From contig NZ_QBUY01000083.1 in assembly GCF_003121405.1 (NCBI RefSeq), positions 1 through 40,297 of the forward strand: a DNA stretch of 40,297 nucleotides, given 5' to 3'. A model generated the notes under the pieces. The model was not told where the DNA came from. It saw only the letters and a program-made list of their open reading frames with translations, and did not search any database. The first letter of the stretch is position 1, and each line of letters begins with the position of its first letter. Made by a program: the position numbers and the translations under genes. Positions 15,875 to 24,894 of the stretch are shown one piece after another. The stretch comes from Paraburkholderia sp. C35 (GTDB lineage: Bacteria; Pseudomonadota; Gammaproteobacteria; Burkholderiales; Burkholderiaceae).

Positions 15875-16304
15875 TGCGAAGCTACCCGTTGCAGGCGGCC
15901 AGTCACGCGTTCGAACGCAAACGCGCAGGCCACACGAGGACAAAAAAGCCGCGCGTCGCGGCGACGCACGGACGATTCAACAATGCGCGAGACGGCGCGG
16001 CGCGACCGTGCGCTTGCCCACTCTCCCGTTCTGGTACAAATACGTCTGAACCCGTTATGGCTGCGCGCGGGCGGCAGTTCTGATAATTTGTGCTGGAACT
16101 GACGGGAGACTGGCCGATATCGGCTGATCTCTGAAGTTGTCCGCTGTGCCCCATTGGAAACGGCGAATGGCGCCCCAATATGCACGGTGCAAGGCGTCGG
16201 ATGGCCCGCGTGCAAGCGCCGCGGGTCATGTGCGCGCCGCTCAGGTTTCAGGCCCGGATGCGCGTCATCCGGGTGTTCATTTACCGCGTCAGACAGGAAG
16301 CATC
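15875..16304. other. Intergenic stretch upstream of prlC
   Basis: No protein gene or RNA is recognisable. The only hint is a -10-like sequence, TGATAATTT near 16080, without a clear -35 box. The short frames read across this stretch in other phases are compositionally noise. Confidence 0.4.
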
Positions 16305-18419
16305 ATGTCCACATCTCAATCGACATCCGACAACCCGCTCCTCGATTTCTCCGATCTGCCGCGCTTTGGCGAGATCCGCCCCGAACACGTCCCCCCTGCC
16401 CTCGATGTGCTGCTCGCCAATGCGAGCGCGGCCGTTGCACGGGCAAGCGAGCCGTCGACGCCGGCGTCGTGGACCGACGTGGTCGACCCCGTCGAACGCG
16501 CCACCGAGCCGCTGTCGCGCGCCTGGGGCGTGATCGGCCATCTGAACGCTGTCGCCGATACGCCCGAACTGCGCGCCGTGTACGGTGAGAACCTGCCGCG
16601 CGTGACCGAGTTCTGGTCGAGCGTCGGCCAGAACCTCGCGCTGTACGAGAAATACAAGGCAATTGCCGCCGGCGAGGATTTCGCGTCGCTGACGGGCGAA
16701 CGTAAGAAAATCCTGAACAACTCGCTGCGCGATTTCAGACTGTCGGGCGCCGAACTGCCCGAAGCGCAGAAGCCGCGTTTCGCCGAATTGCAGGAACAGC
16801 AGGCCGCGCTGTCGAAATCGTTTTCGGATCACGTGCTCGATGCGACCAACGCTTACGCGTACATCGCCGAAAGCAAGGATGAACTGACGGGCCTGCCCGA
16901 CGACACGATCGAAGCCGCACGCGAAGCCGCCGAGCGCGAAGGCAAGAGCGGCTGGAAGTTCACGCTGCACTTCCCGTCTTATTTCCCGGTCATGCAGTAC
17001 TCGGAAAACCGCGCGATGCGCGAAACGATGTATCGCGCGTACGTAACGCGCGCGTCGGAACTCGGGCCGCAGTACGGCAAGGGCAATCCCGATTGGGACA
17101 ACACGACAATCGTCGCCGAGGCGCTCAAGCTGCGTGAAGAAGAAGCGCACATGCTTGGCTTCAGGAATTTCGCCGAAGTGTCGCTGGCACCGAAGATGGC
17201 CGAATCGCCGGCGCAGGTGATGGCGTTCCTCGAAGACCTCGCGACGCGCGCGCGTCCGCACGCGGAGCACGACTGGAAGGAGCTGCGCGAGTTCGCCGCG
17301 AGCGAACTCGGCATGAGCGACATGCAGCCGTGGGACGTGGCCTTTGCTGCCGAGCGTCTGCGTCAGAAACGCTATTCGTTCTCCGAGAACGAAGTGAAGC
17401 AGTATTTCCCGGAAGACGCCGTGCTCAAGGGTCTGTTCAAGGTCACGGAGACGCTGTTCGGCGTGAAGATCCGCCGCGACGAAGCGGCGACGTGGCATCC
17501 CGACGTGCGCTTTTTCCGCGTCGAGAACCAGGACGGCGGCCTCGTGGCGCAGTTCTATCTCGACCTGTACGCACGCGAAGGCAAGCGCGGCGGCGCATGG
17601 ATGGACGATGCGCGCTCACGCCGCAAGCCCGTCAATGGCGCAGTGCAGACGCCTGTCGCGTATCTGACGTGCAACTTCTCGGCGCCCATCGGCGGCAAGC
17701 CGGCCTGCTTCACGCATGATGAAGTGATCACGCTGTTCCACGAGTTCGGTCACGGCCTGCATCACATGCTCACGCGTGTCGATGAACTGGGCGTGTCGGG
17801 CATCAACGGCGTCGAGTGGGATGCTGTCGAGTTGCCGTCGCAGTTCATGGAGAACTTCTGCTGGGAGTGGGACGTGCTGAGCGACATGACGTCACATGTC
17901 GATACGGCGAAGCCGCTGCCGCGCGATCTGTTCGACAAGATGCTCGCTGCGAAGAACTTCCAGAGCGGTCTGGGCACCTTGCGGCAAATCGTGTTCTCGA
18001 TGTTCGACATGAAGCTGCACGTCGACTTCGAAACGTCCGGCGCGAAGAGCGCGAATGACCTGGCGCGGGAGATCAACGAGCGCTTCCACGTGATTCCGCA
18101 GGCGTCGTTCTCGCGGTGGCCGAACACGTTTAGCCATATCTTTGCTGGTGGCTACGCGGCGGGTTACTACAGCTACAAGTGGGCGGAAGTGCTGTCCGCC
18201 GATGCTTATGCTGCGTTCGAAGAGGCTGCGCAAGCGGGCACGGGCAGTGTGCTCGATGCAGCGACTGGCACGCGGTATCGCAAGGAGATTCTCGAAGTGG
18301 GCGGCAGCCGGCCTGCGATGGAATCGTTCAAGGCGTTCCGTGGCCGTGAGCCGAATATCGATGCGCTGTTGCGGCACAACGGGATGGCACCTGACGCTGT
18401 GCCGGGCGCGGCGCATTGA
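16305..18419 (+). CDS. prlC: Oligopeptidase A, M3 zinc metallopeptidase
   Basis: Cytosolic thimet-type oligopeptidase that degrades short peptides, including cleaved signal peptides. It has 704 residues (E. coli OpdA 680). The zinc site is complete: FHEFGH at 478-483 gives H479, E480 and H483, and the third ligand is E509 in DAVELPSQ. The family's C-terminal SGxxxARxY-like region and SHIFAGGYAAGYYSYKWAEVL (quoted in part: GGYAAGYYSYKWAEVL) are present. The ATG at 16305 has AGGAAG about 6 bases upstream. No partner gene is nearby in the same direction. Confidence 0.96.
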   Translation: MSTSQSTSDNPLLDFSDLPRFGEIRPEHVPPALDVLLANASAAVARASEPSTPASWTDVVDPVERATEPLSRAWGVIGHLNAVADTPELRAVYGENLPRVTEFWSSVGQNLALYEKYKAIAAGEDFASLTGERKKILNNSLRDFRLSGAELPEAQKPRFAELQEQQAALSKSFSDHVLDATNAYAYIAESKDELTGLPDDTIEAAREAAEREGKSGWKFTLHFPSYFPVMQYSENRAMRETMYRAYVTRASELGPQYGKGNPDWDNTTIVAEALKLREEEAHMLGFRNFAEVSLAPKMAESPAQVMAFLEDLATRARPHAEHDWKELREFAASELGMSDMQPWDVAFAAERLRQKRYSFSENEVKQYFPEDAVLKGLFKVTETLFGVKIRRDEAATWHPDVRFFRVENQDGGLVAQFYLDLYAREGKRGGAWMDDARSRRKPVNGAVQTPVAYLTCNFSAPIGGKPACFTHDEVITLFHEFGHGLHHMLTRVDELGVSGINGVEWDAVELPSQFMENFCWEWDVLSDMTSHVDTAKPLPRDLFDKMLAAKNFQSGLGTLRQIVFSMFDMKLHVDFETSGAKSANDLAREINERFHVIPQASFSRWPNTFSHIFAGGYAAGYYSYKWAEVLSADAYAAFEEAAQAGTGSVLDAATGTRYRKEILEVGGSRPAMESFKAFRGREPNIDALLRHNGMAPDAVPGAAH

Positions 18420-18474
18420 AGTATTGATGCCGCAGAGCGCGAGGGTATGAGGTGGCACTCGCGCTCGCATCGCC

Positions 18475-19764
18475 TCAACTGCGATGCAGCTTGAAATCGA
18501 CTTCCGTAGGCCTGCCTTCCAGTGACAGACTCGCGCGCGCGGCGGGCGAACGGCTTACCACCTTACCGCGGCTCCCCACCACCAGCCGCCCCGCCCGCAA
18601 TCGAATCGCTTCAACGGCATCGCGCGCATCGAGCACAACGAGATTCGCTTCACATCCCGCTTCGATGCCGTAACCTTCTAGCCCGAGAATCCGGGCGGCA
18701 TTCGCGGTAACCGCGTCGAAGCACGCATGCATCGCGTCGATGCCCGTCATCTGTGCGACGTGCAAGCCCATATGCGCGACTTCCAGCATGTCGCCCGACC
18801 CGAGGCTATACCACGGGTCCATCACGCAGTCGTACCCGAACGCGACGTTGATGCCTGCCGCGAGCATCTCCGGCACGCGCGTCATGCCTCGCCGCTTCGG
18901 ATAGGTATCCGAGCGCCCTTGCAGCGTGATGTTGATCAGCGGATTCGCAATGGCCGCCACGCCCGATTCGCGCATCAAGGGCAGCAGCTTGCTGACGTAA
19001 TAGTTATCCATCGAATGCATCGACGTCAGATGCGAACCCGTCACGCGCCCATGCAGCCCGAGCCGATGCGTCTGCGCCGCGAGCGTTTCGATGTGACGGG
19101 ACATCGGATCGTCCGATTCGTCGCAATGCATGTCGACGCGCAAGCCCTTCTCCGCCGCAAACTCACAAAGCAGACGCACGGACTCTGCACCGTCTGCCAT
19201 GGTCCGCTCGAAGTGAGGAATGCCGCCGACCACATCGACGCCCATCGCAATCGCGCGCTTGAGATTCTCGAATGCGCCCGCGCTGCGCAACACGCCGTCC
19301 TGCGGAAACGCGACCAGTTGCAGGTCCATATAAGGCGCAACGCGGCGCTTCACTTCGAGCAGCGCTTCGACAGCGAGCAGGCGTTCGTCGCACACATCGA
19401 CGTGCGTGCGAATGGCAAGCAGCCCGCGCGCCACCGCCCAGTCGCAATACTGCAACGCGCGCTCCACTAGCGCTTCCTGGGTCAGATGCGGCTTCAGCTC
19501 GCCCCACAATGCAATGCCTTCGAGCAAGGTGCCCGACGCGTTCACGCGCGGCAAGCCGTAGGACAGCGTCGCGTCCATATGAAAATGCGCGTCGACGAAA
19601 GGTGGCGTGACGAGCGCACCCTGCACGTCGATCTCTTCGCGCGCGCTGGCGGCCAGCTTCGGCTCGACGGCAACGATGCGTCCGGCTTCCATGCCGATAT
19701 CGACTGGACCAGGCTGCTTCGGGGCACTACGCGGTAACACGGCATTGCGGATGATCAGATCCAT
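18475..19764 (-). CDS. Cytosine-deaminase-like amidohydrolase
   Basis: Metal-dependent amidohydrolase of 429 residues, aligned by eye along its whole length with E. coli cytosine deaminase CodA. The metal and catalytic residues are kept: H60 and H62 (DAHFHMD), Q155 (VAFPQDG), H213 and E216 (DMHCDESDD), H245 (GSHLTSMHS) and D312. TYPKRRGMTRV and DPWYSLG also match. Two residues next to the catalytic Asp differ: CodA has H-D-D, this protein has Y311-D312-C313. The second Asp there (D314 of CodA) influences substrate choice, so the substrate may be another pyrimidine, purine or cyclic amidine rather than cytosine. The start is firm (AAAGGAG upstream of the ATG at 19764). It is divergent from ygeA, with no adjacent cytosine permease. 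Confidence 0.85.
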   Translation of the reverse strand: MDLIIRNAVLPRSAPKQPGPVDIGMEAGRIVAVEPKLAASAREEIDVQGALVTPPFVDAHFHMDATLSYGLPRVNASGTLLEGIALWGELKPHLTQEALVERALQYCDWAVARGLLAIRTHVDVCDERLLAVEALLEVKRRVAPYMDLQLVAFPQDGVLRSAGAFENLKRAIAMGVDVVGGIPHFERTMADGAESVRLLCEFAAEKGLRVDMHCDESDDPMSRHIETLAAQTHRLGLHGRVTGSHLTSMHSMDNYYVSKLLPLMRESGVAAIANPLINITLQGRSDTYPKRRGMTRVPEMLAAGINVAFGYDCVMDPWYSLGSGDMLEVAHMGLHVAQMTGIDAMHACFDAVTANAARILGLEGYGIEAGCEANLVVLDARDAVEAIRLRAGRLVVGSRGKVVSRSPAARASLSLEGRPTEVDFKLHRS

Positions 19765-19902
19765 GGGCGGCTCCTTTGCATGACTACGATTCTATCGGCG
19801 GAAGAAACACATGGGGAGCATCCTGAAGGCATAGGACAAAAGACCATGCCGTACCGGTCGGCCGCATGCTATCCGTACTGCTGCGCGAGCCGTCGCGCGG
19901 CC

Positions 19903-19908
19903 TATACT
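19903..19908 (+). promoter_or_regulatory. Putative -10 box of ygeA
   Basis: TATACT lies 34 bp before the ygeA ATG, in the 178-bp divergent gap. No good -35 is visible at 16-18 bp. It is assigned from position and sequence only. Confidence 0.3.
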
Positions 19909-19942
19909 CGACGCGAACAACAGGTATGGACAGGAACGTGAG

Positions 19943-20647
19943 ATGAAGACGATAGGCGTGATCGGCGGCATGAGCTGGGAATCGTCCGCCGAGTATTACC
20001 GGCTGCTGAACCTCAACGCCAAGGCGCGTCTGGGCGGCCATCACAACGCACGCAGCCTGATGGTGACGGTCGACTTCGCGCAAGTCGAGGCGAACCAGCG
20101 CGCCGGCGACTGGCACGCGCTCGGCGTGCAGATGGCAGAGGCCGCGCGGCAACTGGAGCGCGGCGGCGCCGACCTCGTGCTGCTCGCGACCAACACGATG
20201 CACCTCGTGCACGAAGCCATCGAAGCGGCCATCGACGTGCCTTTCCTCCATATCGCCGATCCGACGGGCGAGGCATTGCGCGCGGCGGGCATCGAGCGTG
20301 TCGGCCTGCTGGGCACACGTTATACGATGGAGCAGACCTTCTACGCGGGACGCCTGCACGAGCGCTTCGGCCTCGACACGCTGATCCCCGATGACGAAGG
20401 CCGCGCGCAGGTGCATCGGATCATTTACGACGAACTGTGTCATGGCATCGTCGACGCGCAATCGCGAGCGCTCTATCAAAGCGTGATCGAAGACCTGAAA
20501 ACGCGCGGTGCGCAAGCTGTCATTCTCGGCTGCACGGAGATCCCGCTGCTGATCAAACAGGAGCACTCCGCCCTGCCCGTGTTCGATACGACGGCCTTGC
20601 ATGTGCAGAAAGCGGTCGATTGGGCGATCGATATGGACCGCTCCTGA
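19943..20647 (+). CDS. ygeA: Amino-acid racemase of the aspartate/glutamate racemase family
   Basis: PLP-independent racemase of 234 residues. The family's usual first catalytic Cys is Thr here, T83 in ATNTMH, while the second, C197 in LGCTEI, is kept. E. coli YgeA, a broad-specificity amino-acid racemase, has the same Thr/Cys pair at the same numbering. GGMSWESSAEYYRL, FLHIADPTG, LLGTRYTMEQ and LPVFDTTALH also agree closely with YgeA. The expected role is interconversion of L- and D-amino acids in the cytosol. The ATG at 19943 is preceded by AGGAACGTGAG. It stands alone between a divergent amidohydrolase and a tRNA gene. Confidence 0.9.
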   Translation: MKTIGVIGGMSWESSAEYYRLLNLNAKARLGGHHNARSLMVTVDFAQVEANQRAGDWHALGVQMAEAARQLERGGADLVLLATNTMHLVHEAIEAAIDVPFLHIADPTGEALRAAGIERVGLLGTRYTMEQTFYAGRLHERFGLDTLIPDDEGRAQVHRIIYDELCHGIVDAQSRALYQSVIEDLKTRGAQAVILGCTEIPLLIKQEHSALPVFDTTALHVQKAVDWAIDMDRS

Positions 20648-20709
20648 GGGCTGCAAGACGTGCCTCGGCATCGCTAACAAAAGAACATGAAAAAAATTCG
20701 CGTAAATGT

Positions 20710-20738
20710 TTGACGTGTGGCGAAGGTGTCCGTACAAT
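20710..20738 (+). promoter_or_regulatory. Sigma-70 promoter of the initiator tRNA
   Basis: TTGACG (20710-20715), a 17-bp spacer and TACAAT (20733-20738), ending 14 bp before the tRNA 5' end. The spacing and consensus match are very good for a stable-RNA promoter. Confidence 0.8.
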
Positions 20739-20752
20739 TCGCCTTCTTCTGA

Positions 20753-20829
20753 CGCGGGGTGGAGCAGTCTGGCAGCTCGTCGGGCTCATAACCCGAAGGT
20801 CACAGGTTCAAATCCTGTCCCCGCAACCA
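20753..20829 (+). tRNA. Initiator tRNA-fMet (CAT)
   Basis: 77 nt including encoded CCA, with all cloverleaf arms visible and anticodon CAT at 20787-20789. The features that mark an initiator are present: a C1-A72 mismatch in the acceptor stem, and three consecutive G-C pairs in the anticodon stem (TCGGG with CCCGA). It is nearly the E. coli fMet sequence. Confidence 0.97.
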
Positions 20830-20891
20830 AGTTTCAAAGGCATCGTGTCCTGCTCCACACGGCCTGCGCAGTACAAGTGGTTGATACATTC

Positions 20892-20932
20892 AAGCCCGCA
20901 TCGCCCCAAGCGTTGCGGGCTTTTGTGTTTTT
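20892..20932 (+). terminator. Terminator downstream of the tRNA
   Basis: AAGCCCGCA and TGCGGGCTT form a 9-bp stem (20892-20900 and 20914-20922), followed by TTGTGTTTTT. It begins about 60 bp after the tRNA. Confidence 0.8.
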
Positions 20933-21015
20933 GGCCTATGCCTGTTGCCAGACTGAGCGCGGCCGCCCGATCGCGGTAAGATTCCATCCAGCACCTGAAA
21001 CAACGAGAACGAGCG

Positions 21016-21792
21016 ATGAAATTAGCCACGTGGAACGTGAACTCCCTGAAGGTCCGTCAGCAGCATGTGATCGACTGGCTCGAACTGAGCCAGACCGACG
21101 TGCTGTGCCTTCAGGAACTGAAACTGCCCGACGAAAAATTTCCGCGCGCCGAACTCGAAGCAAAGGGAAATCGCAGCTGGTTCGCCGGGCAGAAAACGTA
21201 TAACGGCGTCGGCATTCTGGTACGCGACGGCATGAACGTCGATGAAGCCAGCATCGTGCGCAACATCCCCGGTTTCGAAGATCCGCAACAGCGGGTGATC
21301 TCGGCGACGATCGAAGGCGTGCGGGTGATCTCGGCGTATTTCCCGAACGGTCAGGCGCCCGGCACCGAGAAGTTCGAATACAAACTGCGCTGGCTCGACG
21401 CGCTGCAAAGCTGGATCAGGAGCGAGCTCGCGCAACATCCTAGGCTCGCGCTGCTCGGCGATTACAACATTGCGCCCGAAGACCGCGACGTGCATGATCC
21501 GAAGGCGTGGGAAGGACAAAACCTCGTGTCGCCGGAAGAGCGCGCTCACTTCAACCAGTTGATCGAACTGGGTCTCGTCGATTCGTTCCGGCTCTTCGAG
21601 CAACCGGAGAAGACCTTCACGTGGTGGGATTACCGCATGCTCGCGTTCCGCCGTAACGCGGGTTTGCGCATCGATCACATCCTGCTGTCGAAGCCGCTCG
21701 CCGCAAGCTGCACGCATTGCGACGTCGACAAGACGCCGCGCAAGTGGGATCAACCTTCAGATCACGCACCTGTCGTTGCGTTGACTGAGTAA
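21016..21792 (+). CDS. xthA: Exodeoxyribonuclease III (AP endonuclease)
   Basis: DNA repair nuclease that cuts 5' of abasic sites and degrades DNA 3' to 5'. 258 residues of the exonuclease-endonuclease-phosphatase fold (E. coli XthA 268). Catalytic residues visible are N7 (TWNVNSL), E34 (LQELKLPD), Y108 (SAYFPNG), D149 and N151 (LLGDYNIAPEDRDVHDP), and D249-H250 (PSDHAP). The ATG at 21016 follows GAACGAG. A possible -10 TAAGAT is at 20977-20982. It is convergent with ntrC across a shared terminator. Confidence 0.96.
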   Translation: MKLATWNVNSLKVRQQHVIDWLELSQTDVLCLQELKLPDEKFPRAELEAKGNRSWFAGQKTYNGVGILVRDGMNVDEASIVRNIPGFEDPQQRVISATIEGVRVISAYFPNGQAPGTEKFEYKLRWLDALQSWIRSELAQHPRLALLGDYNIAPEDRDVHDPKAWEGQNLVSPEERAHFNQLIELGLVDSFRLFEQPEKTFTWWDYRMLAFRRNAGLRIDHILLSKPLAASCTHCDVDKTPRKWDQPSDHAPVVALTE

Positions 21793-21875
21793 CGCGCTGT
21801 ATCGCACGCTGTCGTCGCGGCGCGCGATCGGGGTCTCGCTCGCACTCCATCGCGCACACACCGGCTCGCGACCAT

Positions 21876-21920
21876 AAAAAAGGCTCGACGGCGCAGCGCG
21901 CCGTCGAGCCGTTTTCATTT
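21876..21920. terminator. Bidirectional terminator between xthA and ntrC
   Basis: GGCTCGACGGCGC and GCGCCGTCGAGCC (21882-21894 and 21898-21910) form a perfect 13-bp stem with a 3-base loop. A run of A precedes it and GTTTTCATTTT follows it, so it can end both the xthA and the ntrC transcripts. Confidence 0.9.
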
Positions 21921-21966
21921 TGCAGCGATCAATAACGCAGCGCCCGAAAAAGCACACGCATATGAC

Positions 21967-23481
21967 TCACGGTTCGAGATTCAACTCCTGAATCTTGCGC
22001 ATGATCGTATTGCGCCCGATGCCGAGCCGCTCGGCCGCTTCGACCTTGCGTCCGCGCGTGAAGTCGAGTGCTTCGCGAATCACAGCTGCTTCGAACCGGC
22101 GCGACAGTTCATCCATCACATCGGCGGCGTTCTCGCGCAATAGCTTCGCAACTTCCGTGCGCAAGCCGCTTTCCCATGCGGCAACGGGTGACGGAATTGC
22201 CACACCGCCCGCCGCAACAGGCACACCCATCGCGGGCGCCACGCCGTTCGTCGCACCGCCGTTGCCTACGGCACCTTCCATCGATGCCGACGCCGAAGCT
22301 GTCGCATACTCCGCCCCGGCCTGCTGCGTCGACACGAGATCGGGCGGCAAGTCCTTGATCTCGATGGTCTGCGCGGGCGCCATCACGGTGAGCCAGTTAG
22401 CGAGATTCTCAAGCTGACGCACATTGCCAGGAAACGGCAGCGACGTCAGATACGCCAGCGCCTCATCCGACACGCGCTTCGGCTCGACACCGAGATCCCG
22501 TGCACTCTTTTGCAGGAAGTGACGCGTGAGCAGCGGAATATCTTCGCTGCGCTCACGCAACGCGGGCAGACGCAAGCGGATCACATTCAGCCGGTGATAC
22601 AAGTCCTCGCGGAACAGCCCTTGGCGCACGCGCGATTCGAGGTTCTGGTGTGTCGCCGCGATCACGCGCACATTCGCACGCAACGGGTTATGTCCGCCGA
22701 CACGATAGAACTGACCATCCGACAACACACGCAACAGACGCGTCTGCAAATCGAACGGCATATCGCCGATTTCATCGAGAAACAGCGTGCCGTTCTCAGC
22801 CTGTTCGAAGCGGCCCTGGCGCATCGCCTGCGCGCCCGTGAACGCACCACGCTCGTGACCAAACAGTTCGGATTCCAGCAGATCTTTCGGAATCGCCGCC
22901 GTGTTCAGTGCGATGAATGGACCGTTCGCGCGTGGGCTATGTCGGTGCAAGGCGCGCGCGACAAGTTCCTTACCGGTGCCTGATTCGCCTGTAATGAGCA
23001 CGGTCGCCGCCGAATGCGACAGCCGGCCGATCGCGCGGAACATGTCCTGCATCGCGGGCGCCTGGCCAAGCATCTCGGGGGCTTCGGCCACGCGGTCATC
23101 CCACGTATGCTCGCCGCGTACGCTTTCATCGACGGCGCGTCGAATCAGTTCGACCGCTTTATCGACATCGAAGGGCTTGGCGAGGTATTCGAATGCACCG
23201 CCCTGAAACGCGGCCACGGCGCTATCGAGATCGGAGAACGCCGTCATGATGATGACGGGCAAGCCGGGCACGCGGTCGCGCACGGTCTGCAGCAGTTCCA
23301 GCCCGGAGCCGCCTGGCATCCTGATATCGGAGACGAGCACTTGCGGGCTGTCGTGTTCCAATGCGCCCGCGGCTTCGCGTACGTTGGCGAAACTGCGCGT
23401 CGCGAAGTTCTCCCGTGCGAGTGCTTTTTCGAGCACCCAACGGATCGATTGATCGTCGTCTACTATCCAGATCGGCTTCAT
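21967..23481 (-). CDS. ntrC: Nitrogen regulator NtrC (NR-I), sigma-54 activator
   Basis: Response regulator and sigma-54-dependent activator of nitrogen-assimilation promoters such as glnA. 504 residues (E. coli 469). The receiver domain has D52 (VSDIRMPGG) and K102. The AAA+ domain has Walker A GESGTGKE at 165-172, the sigma-54-contacting GAFTGA at 212-217, LFLDEIGDM and FPGNVRQLENL. The C-terminal Fis-type helix-turn-helix contains AAERLGIGRNTIMRKIQEL. The extra length is an Ala/Gly-rich linker at about 390-435 between the AAA+ and DNA-binding domains. It lies 66 bp after ntrB, with a weak ribosome site, so its translation may depend partly on that of ntrB, which here carries an internal stop. 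Confidence 0.97.
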   Translation of the reverse strand: MKPIWIVDDDQSIRWVLEKALARENFATRSFANVREAAGALEHDSPQVLVSDIRMPGGSGLELLQTVRDRVPGLPVIIMTAFSDLDSAVAAFQGGAFEYLAKPFDVDKAVELIRRAVDESVRGEHTWDDRVAEAPEMLGQAPAMQDMFRAIGRLSHSAATVLITGESGTGKELVARALHRHSPRANGPFIALNTAAIPKDLLESELFGHERGAFTGAQAMRQGRFEQAENGTLFLDEIGDMPFDLQTRLLRVLSDGQFYRVGGHNPLRANVRVIAATHQNLESRVRQGLFREDLYHRLNVIRLRLPALRERSEDIPLLTRHFLQKSARDLGVEPKRVSDEALAYLTSLPFPGNVRQLENLANWLTVMAPAQTIEIKDLPPDLVSTQQAGAEYATASASASMEGAVGNGGATNGVAPAMGVPVAAGGVAIPSPVAAWESGLRTEVAKLLRENAADVMDELSRRFEAAVIREALDFTRGRKVEAAERLGIGRNTIMRKIQELNLEP

Positions 23482-23547
23482 ATAGGTCCGTCAGAAGTCT
23501 TGTAATGCGTGTGGTGTCAGCAGCAATCGAGTCTCAGCAGTCGAGTC

Positions 23548-24690
23548 TCAACAACTCAGCGGCAAGAGAATCTGAAACTCGGTATGACCCGGACGGCTTT
23601 CCACTTCGATCGTCCCTTCGTGTTGTTGCACGAAAGTCTGCGCGAGCGTCAGGCCAAGACCGCTACCGTCTTCGCGGCCCGATACGAGCGGATAGAAGAT
23701 GCGGTCGCGTATGTCTTCGGGAATGCCGGGTCCGTTATCGACGATATGCAAGTCCAGTGCCAGCTTGCACAGCCGTTTCGCGATCGTGATCTTGCGCGCG
23801 ACGCGGGTGCGCAATTCGATGCGCGCATCGCCCTGCTGGATGCGTTCGCGCAGCGCTTCGGCGGCATTGCGCACGATGTTCAGCAGCGCCTGGATCAGTT
23901 GCTCCTTGTCGCCACGCAGATCAGGCACGCTCACGTCGTAGTCGCGCTCGATCGTGAGACCGCGCGGAAACTCCGCGAGGATCACGGCACGCACGCGCTC
24001 TCACACTTCGTGGATATTCACGTCGCCGACGATATGCGGATGACGATGCGGTTCGAGCAGGCGATCGACCAGCGTCTGCAGCCGGTCCGATTCCTTGATG
24101 ACGACCTGCGTGTACTCGCGCAGTTCGTCGCGTTCGCGCGCACCCAGTTCGAACTCGAGCAACTGGGCCGCGCCGCGAATCCCGCCGAGCGGATTCTTGA
24201 TCTCATGCGCGAGATTGCGGATCAGCTGCTTGTTCACGGCCGTCAGGTCGTGAATGCGCTCTTCGCGATCCGATCTCAGATGGCGCTCGTTCTCGAACAG
24301 CTCGAGCAGCACATAGTCCTGCGCACTCTCCAGATAGCCGACGATCGCATGCACGTGCAGCGGCTCATGGCCGGGACGTTCGAGCACGGCATCGAGATGG
24401 GTCGCATGAAAACGGTGGGCGGCGATGGCGGCGATGGTCGCCGTCAGTTCTTCGCCATTCGTGAAGATGTCGGGCCATGCCATTTGCGTCAACTGGCGGC
24501 GCGACATTTCGAGCATCGACTCGGCCGACGGATTCGCGAACGCGACACGCAGCGTCCGTTTGTCGAGCACGAGCACAACAGTGGGCAGCGCCTCGAAGCC
24601 GGGCAACAAACCGGAATCGACGAGTGGCGCATCATCCGACAAGGCGTCGGTGTGCCCTTTTCTGGCTTTGATCAGGTTCTTCAATACCAT
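23548..24690 (-). pseudogene. ntrB: Nitrogen sensor kinase NtrB (NR-II), interrupted by in-frame TGA
   Basis: Two-component kinase/phosphatase that controls NtrC in response to PII. Reading from the ATG at 24690, the frame gives a PAS-like domain (about 30-130) and the phospho-acceptor domain with NLAHEIKNPLGG (H162). Codon 230 (24003-24001) is TGA. The same frame then continues for 150 codons with the ATP-binding domain: LLNIVRNAAEAL, DNGPGIPE and GSGLGLTLAQTF. The local translation is NIHEV, stop, ERVRAVILAEF. From memory, betaproteobacterial NtrB has Cys at the stop, so a single base change (TGC or TGT to TGA) would explain it. As written, the product would be a 229-residue fragment without the kinase domain. 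Explanations are a real nonsense mutation, a sequencing error, suppression or recoding, or restart at the GTG at 23994. The rest of the gene is well preserved, so any loss is recent. Confidence 0.88.
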
Positions 24691-24771
24691 CTTGCAGCCG
24701 GGTCTCGATAGCCTTCTATGGGACCAAAGCGATCGTCGTGACGTTCACTCCGGTCGACAGGAGATGGTGAA

Positions 24772-24801
24772 GCGTGCTGCTTTTTATGCGACTCAGCACG
24801 C
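24772..24801 (-). promoter_or_regulatory. Hairpin in the glnA-ntrB gap
   Basis: GCGTGCTG and CAGCACGC form an 8-bp stem (24772-24779 and 24794-24801) with a 14-base loop, about 80 bases upstream of ntrB on its strand. It may be part of the ntrB leader. I see no clear sigma-54 or NtrC site in this gap. Confidence 0.35.
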
Positions 24802-24864
24802 GGTTCGATCTGACAACACTCTGCAACAGCCATCTGCAACAAAAACGTCACCACTTTCGATCCA

Positions 24865-24894
24865 ACGAAAAAGGGACGGCGCTGCCGTCCCTTT
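24865..24894 (-). terminator. Terminator of glnA
   Basis: AAAGGGACGGC and GCCGTCCCTTT (24870-24880 and 24884-24894) form an 11-bp stem with a 3-base loop. On the minus strand it is followed by a T-run and begins about 75 bases after the glnA stop. It would partly separate glnA from ntrB-ntrC, allowing read-through. Confidence 0.8.

Noticed and set aside
24001..24003. Selenocysteine insertion as the main reading of the ntrB TGA
   Set aside because: The downstream hairpin lies in sequence that is conserved for coding reasons, NtrB has no known selenoprotein member, and a point mutation or read error is far simpler. Kept only as an alternative.
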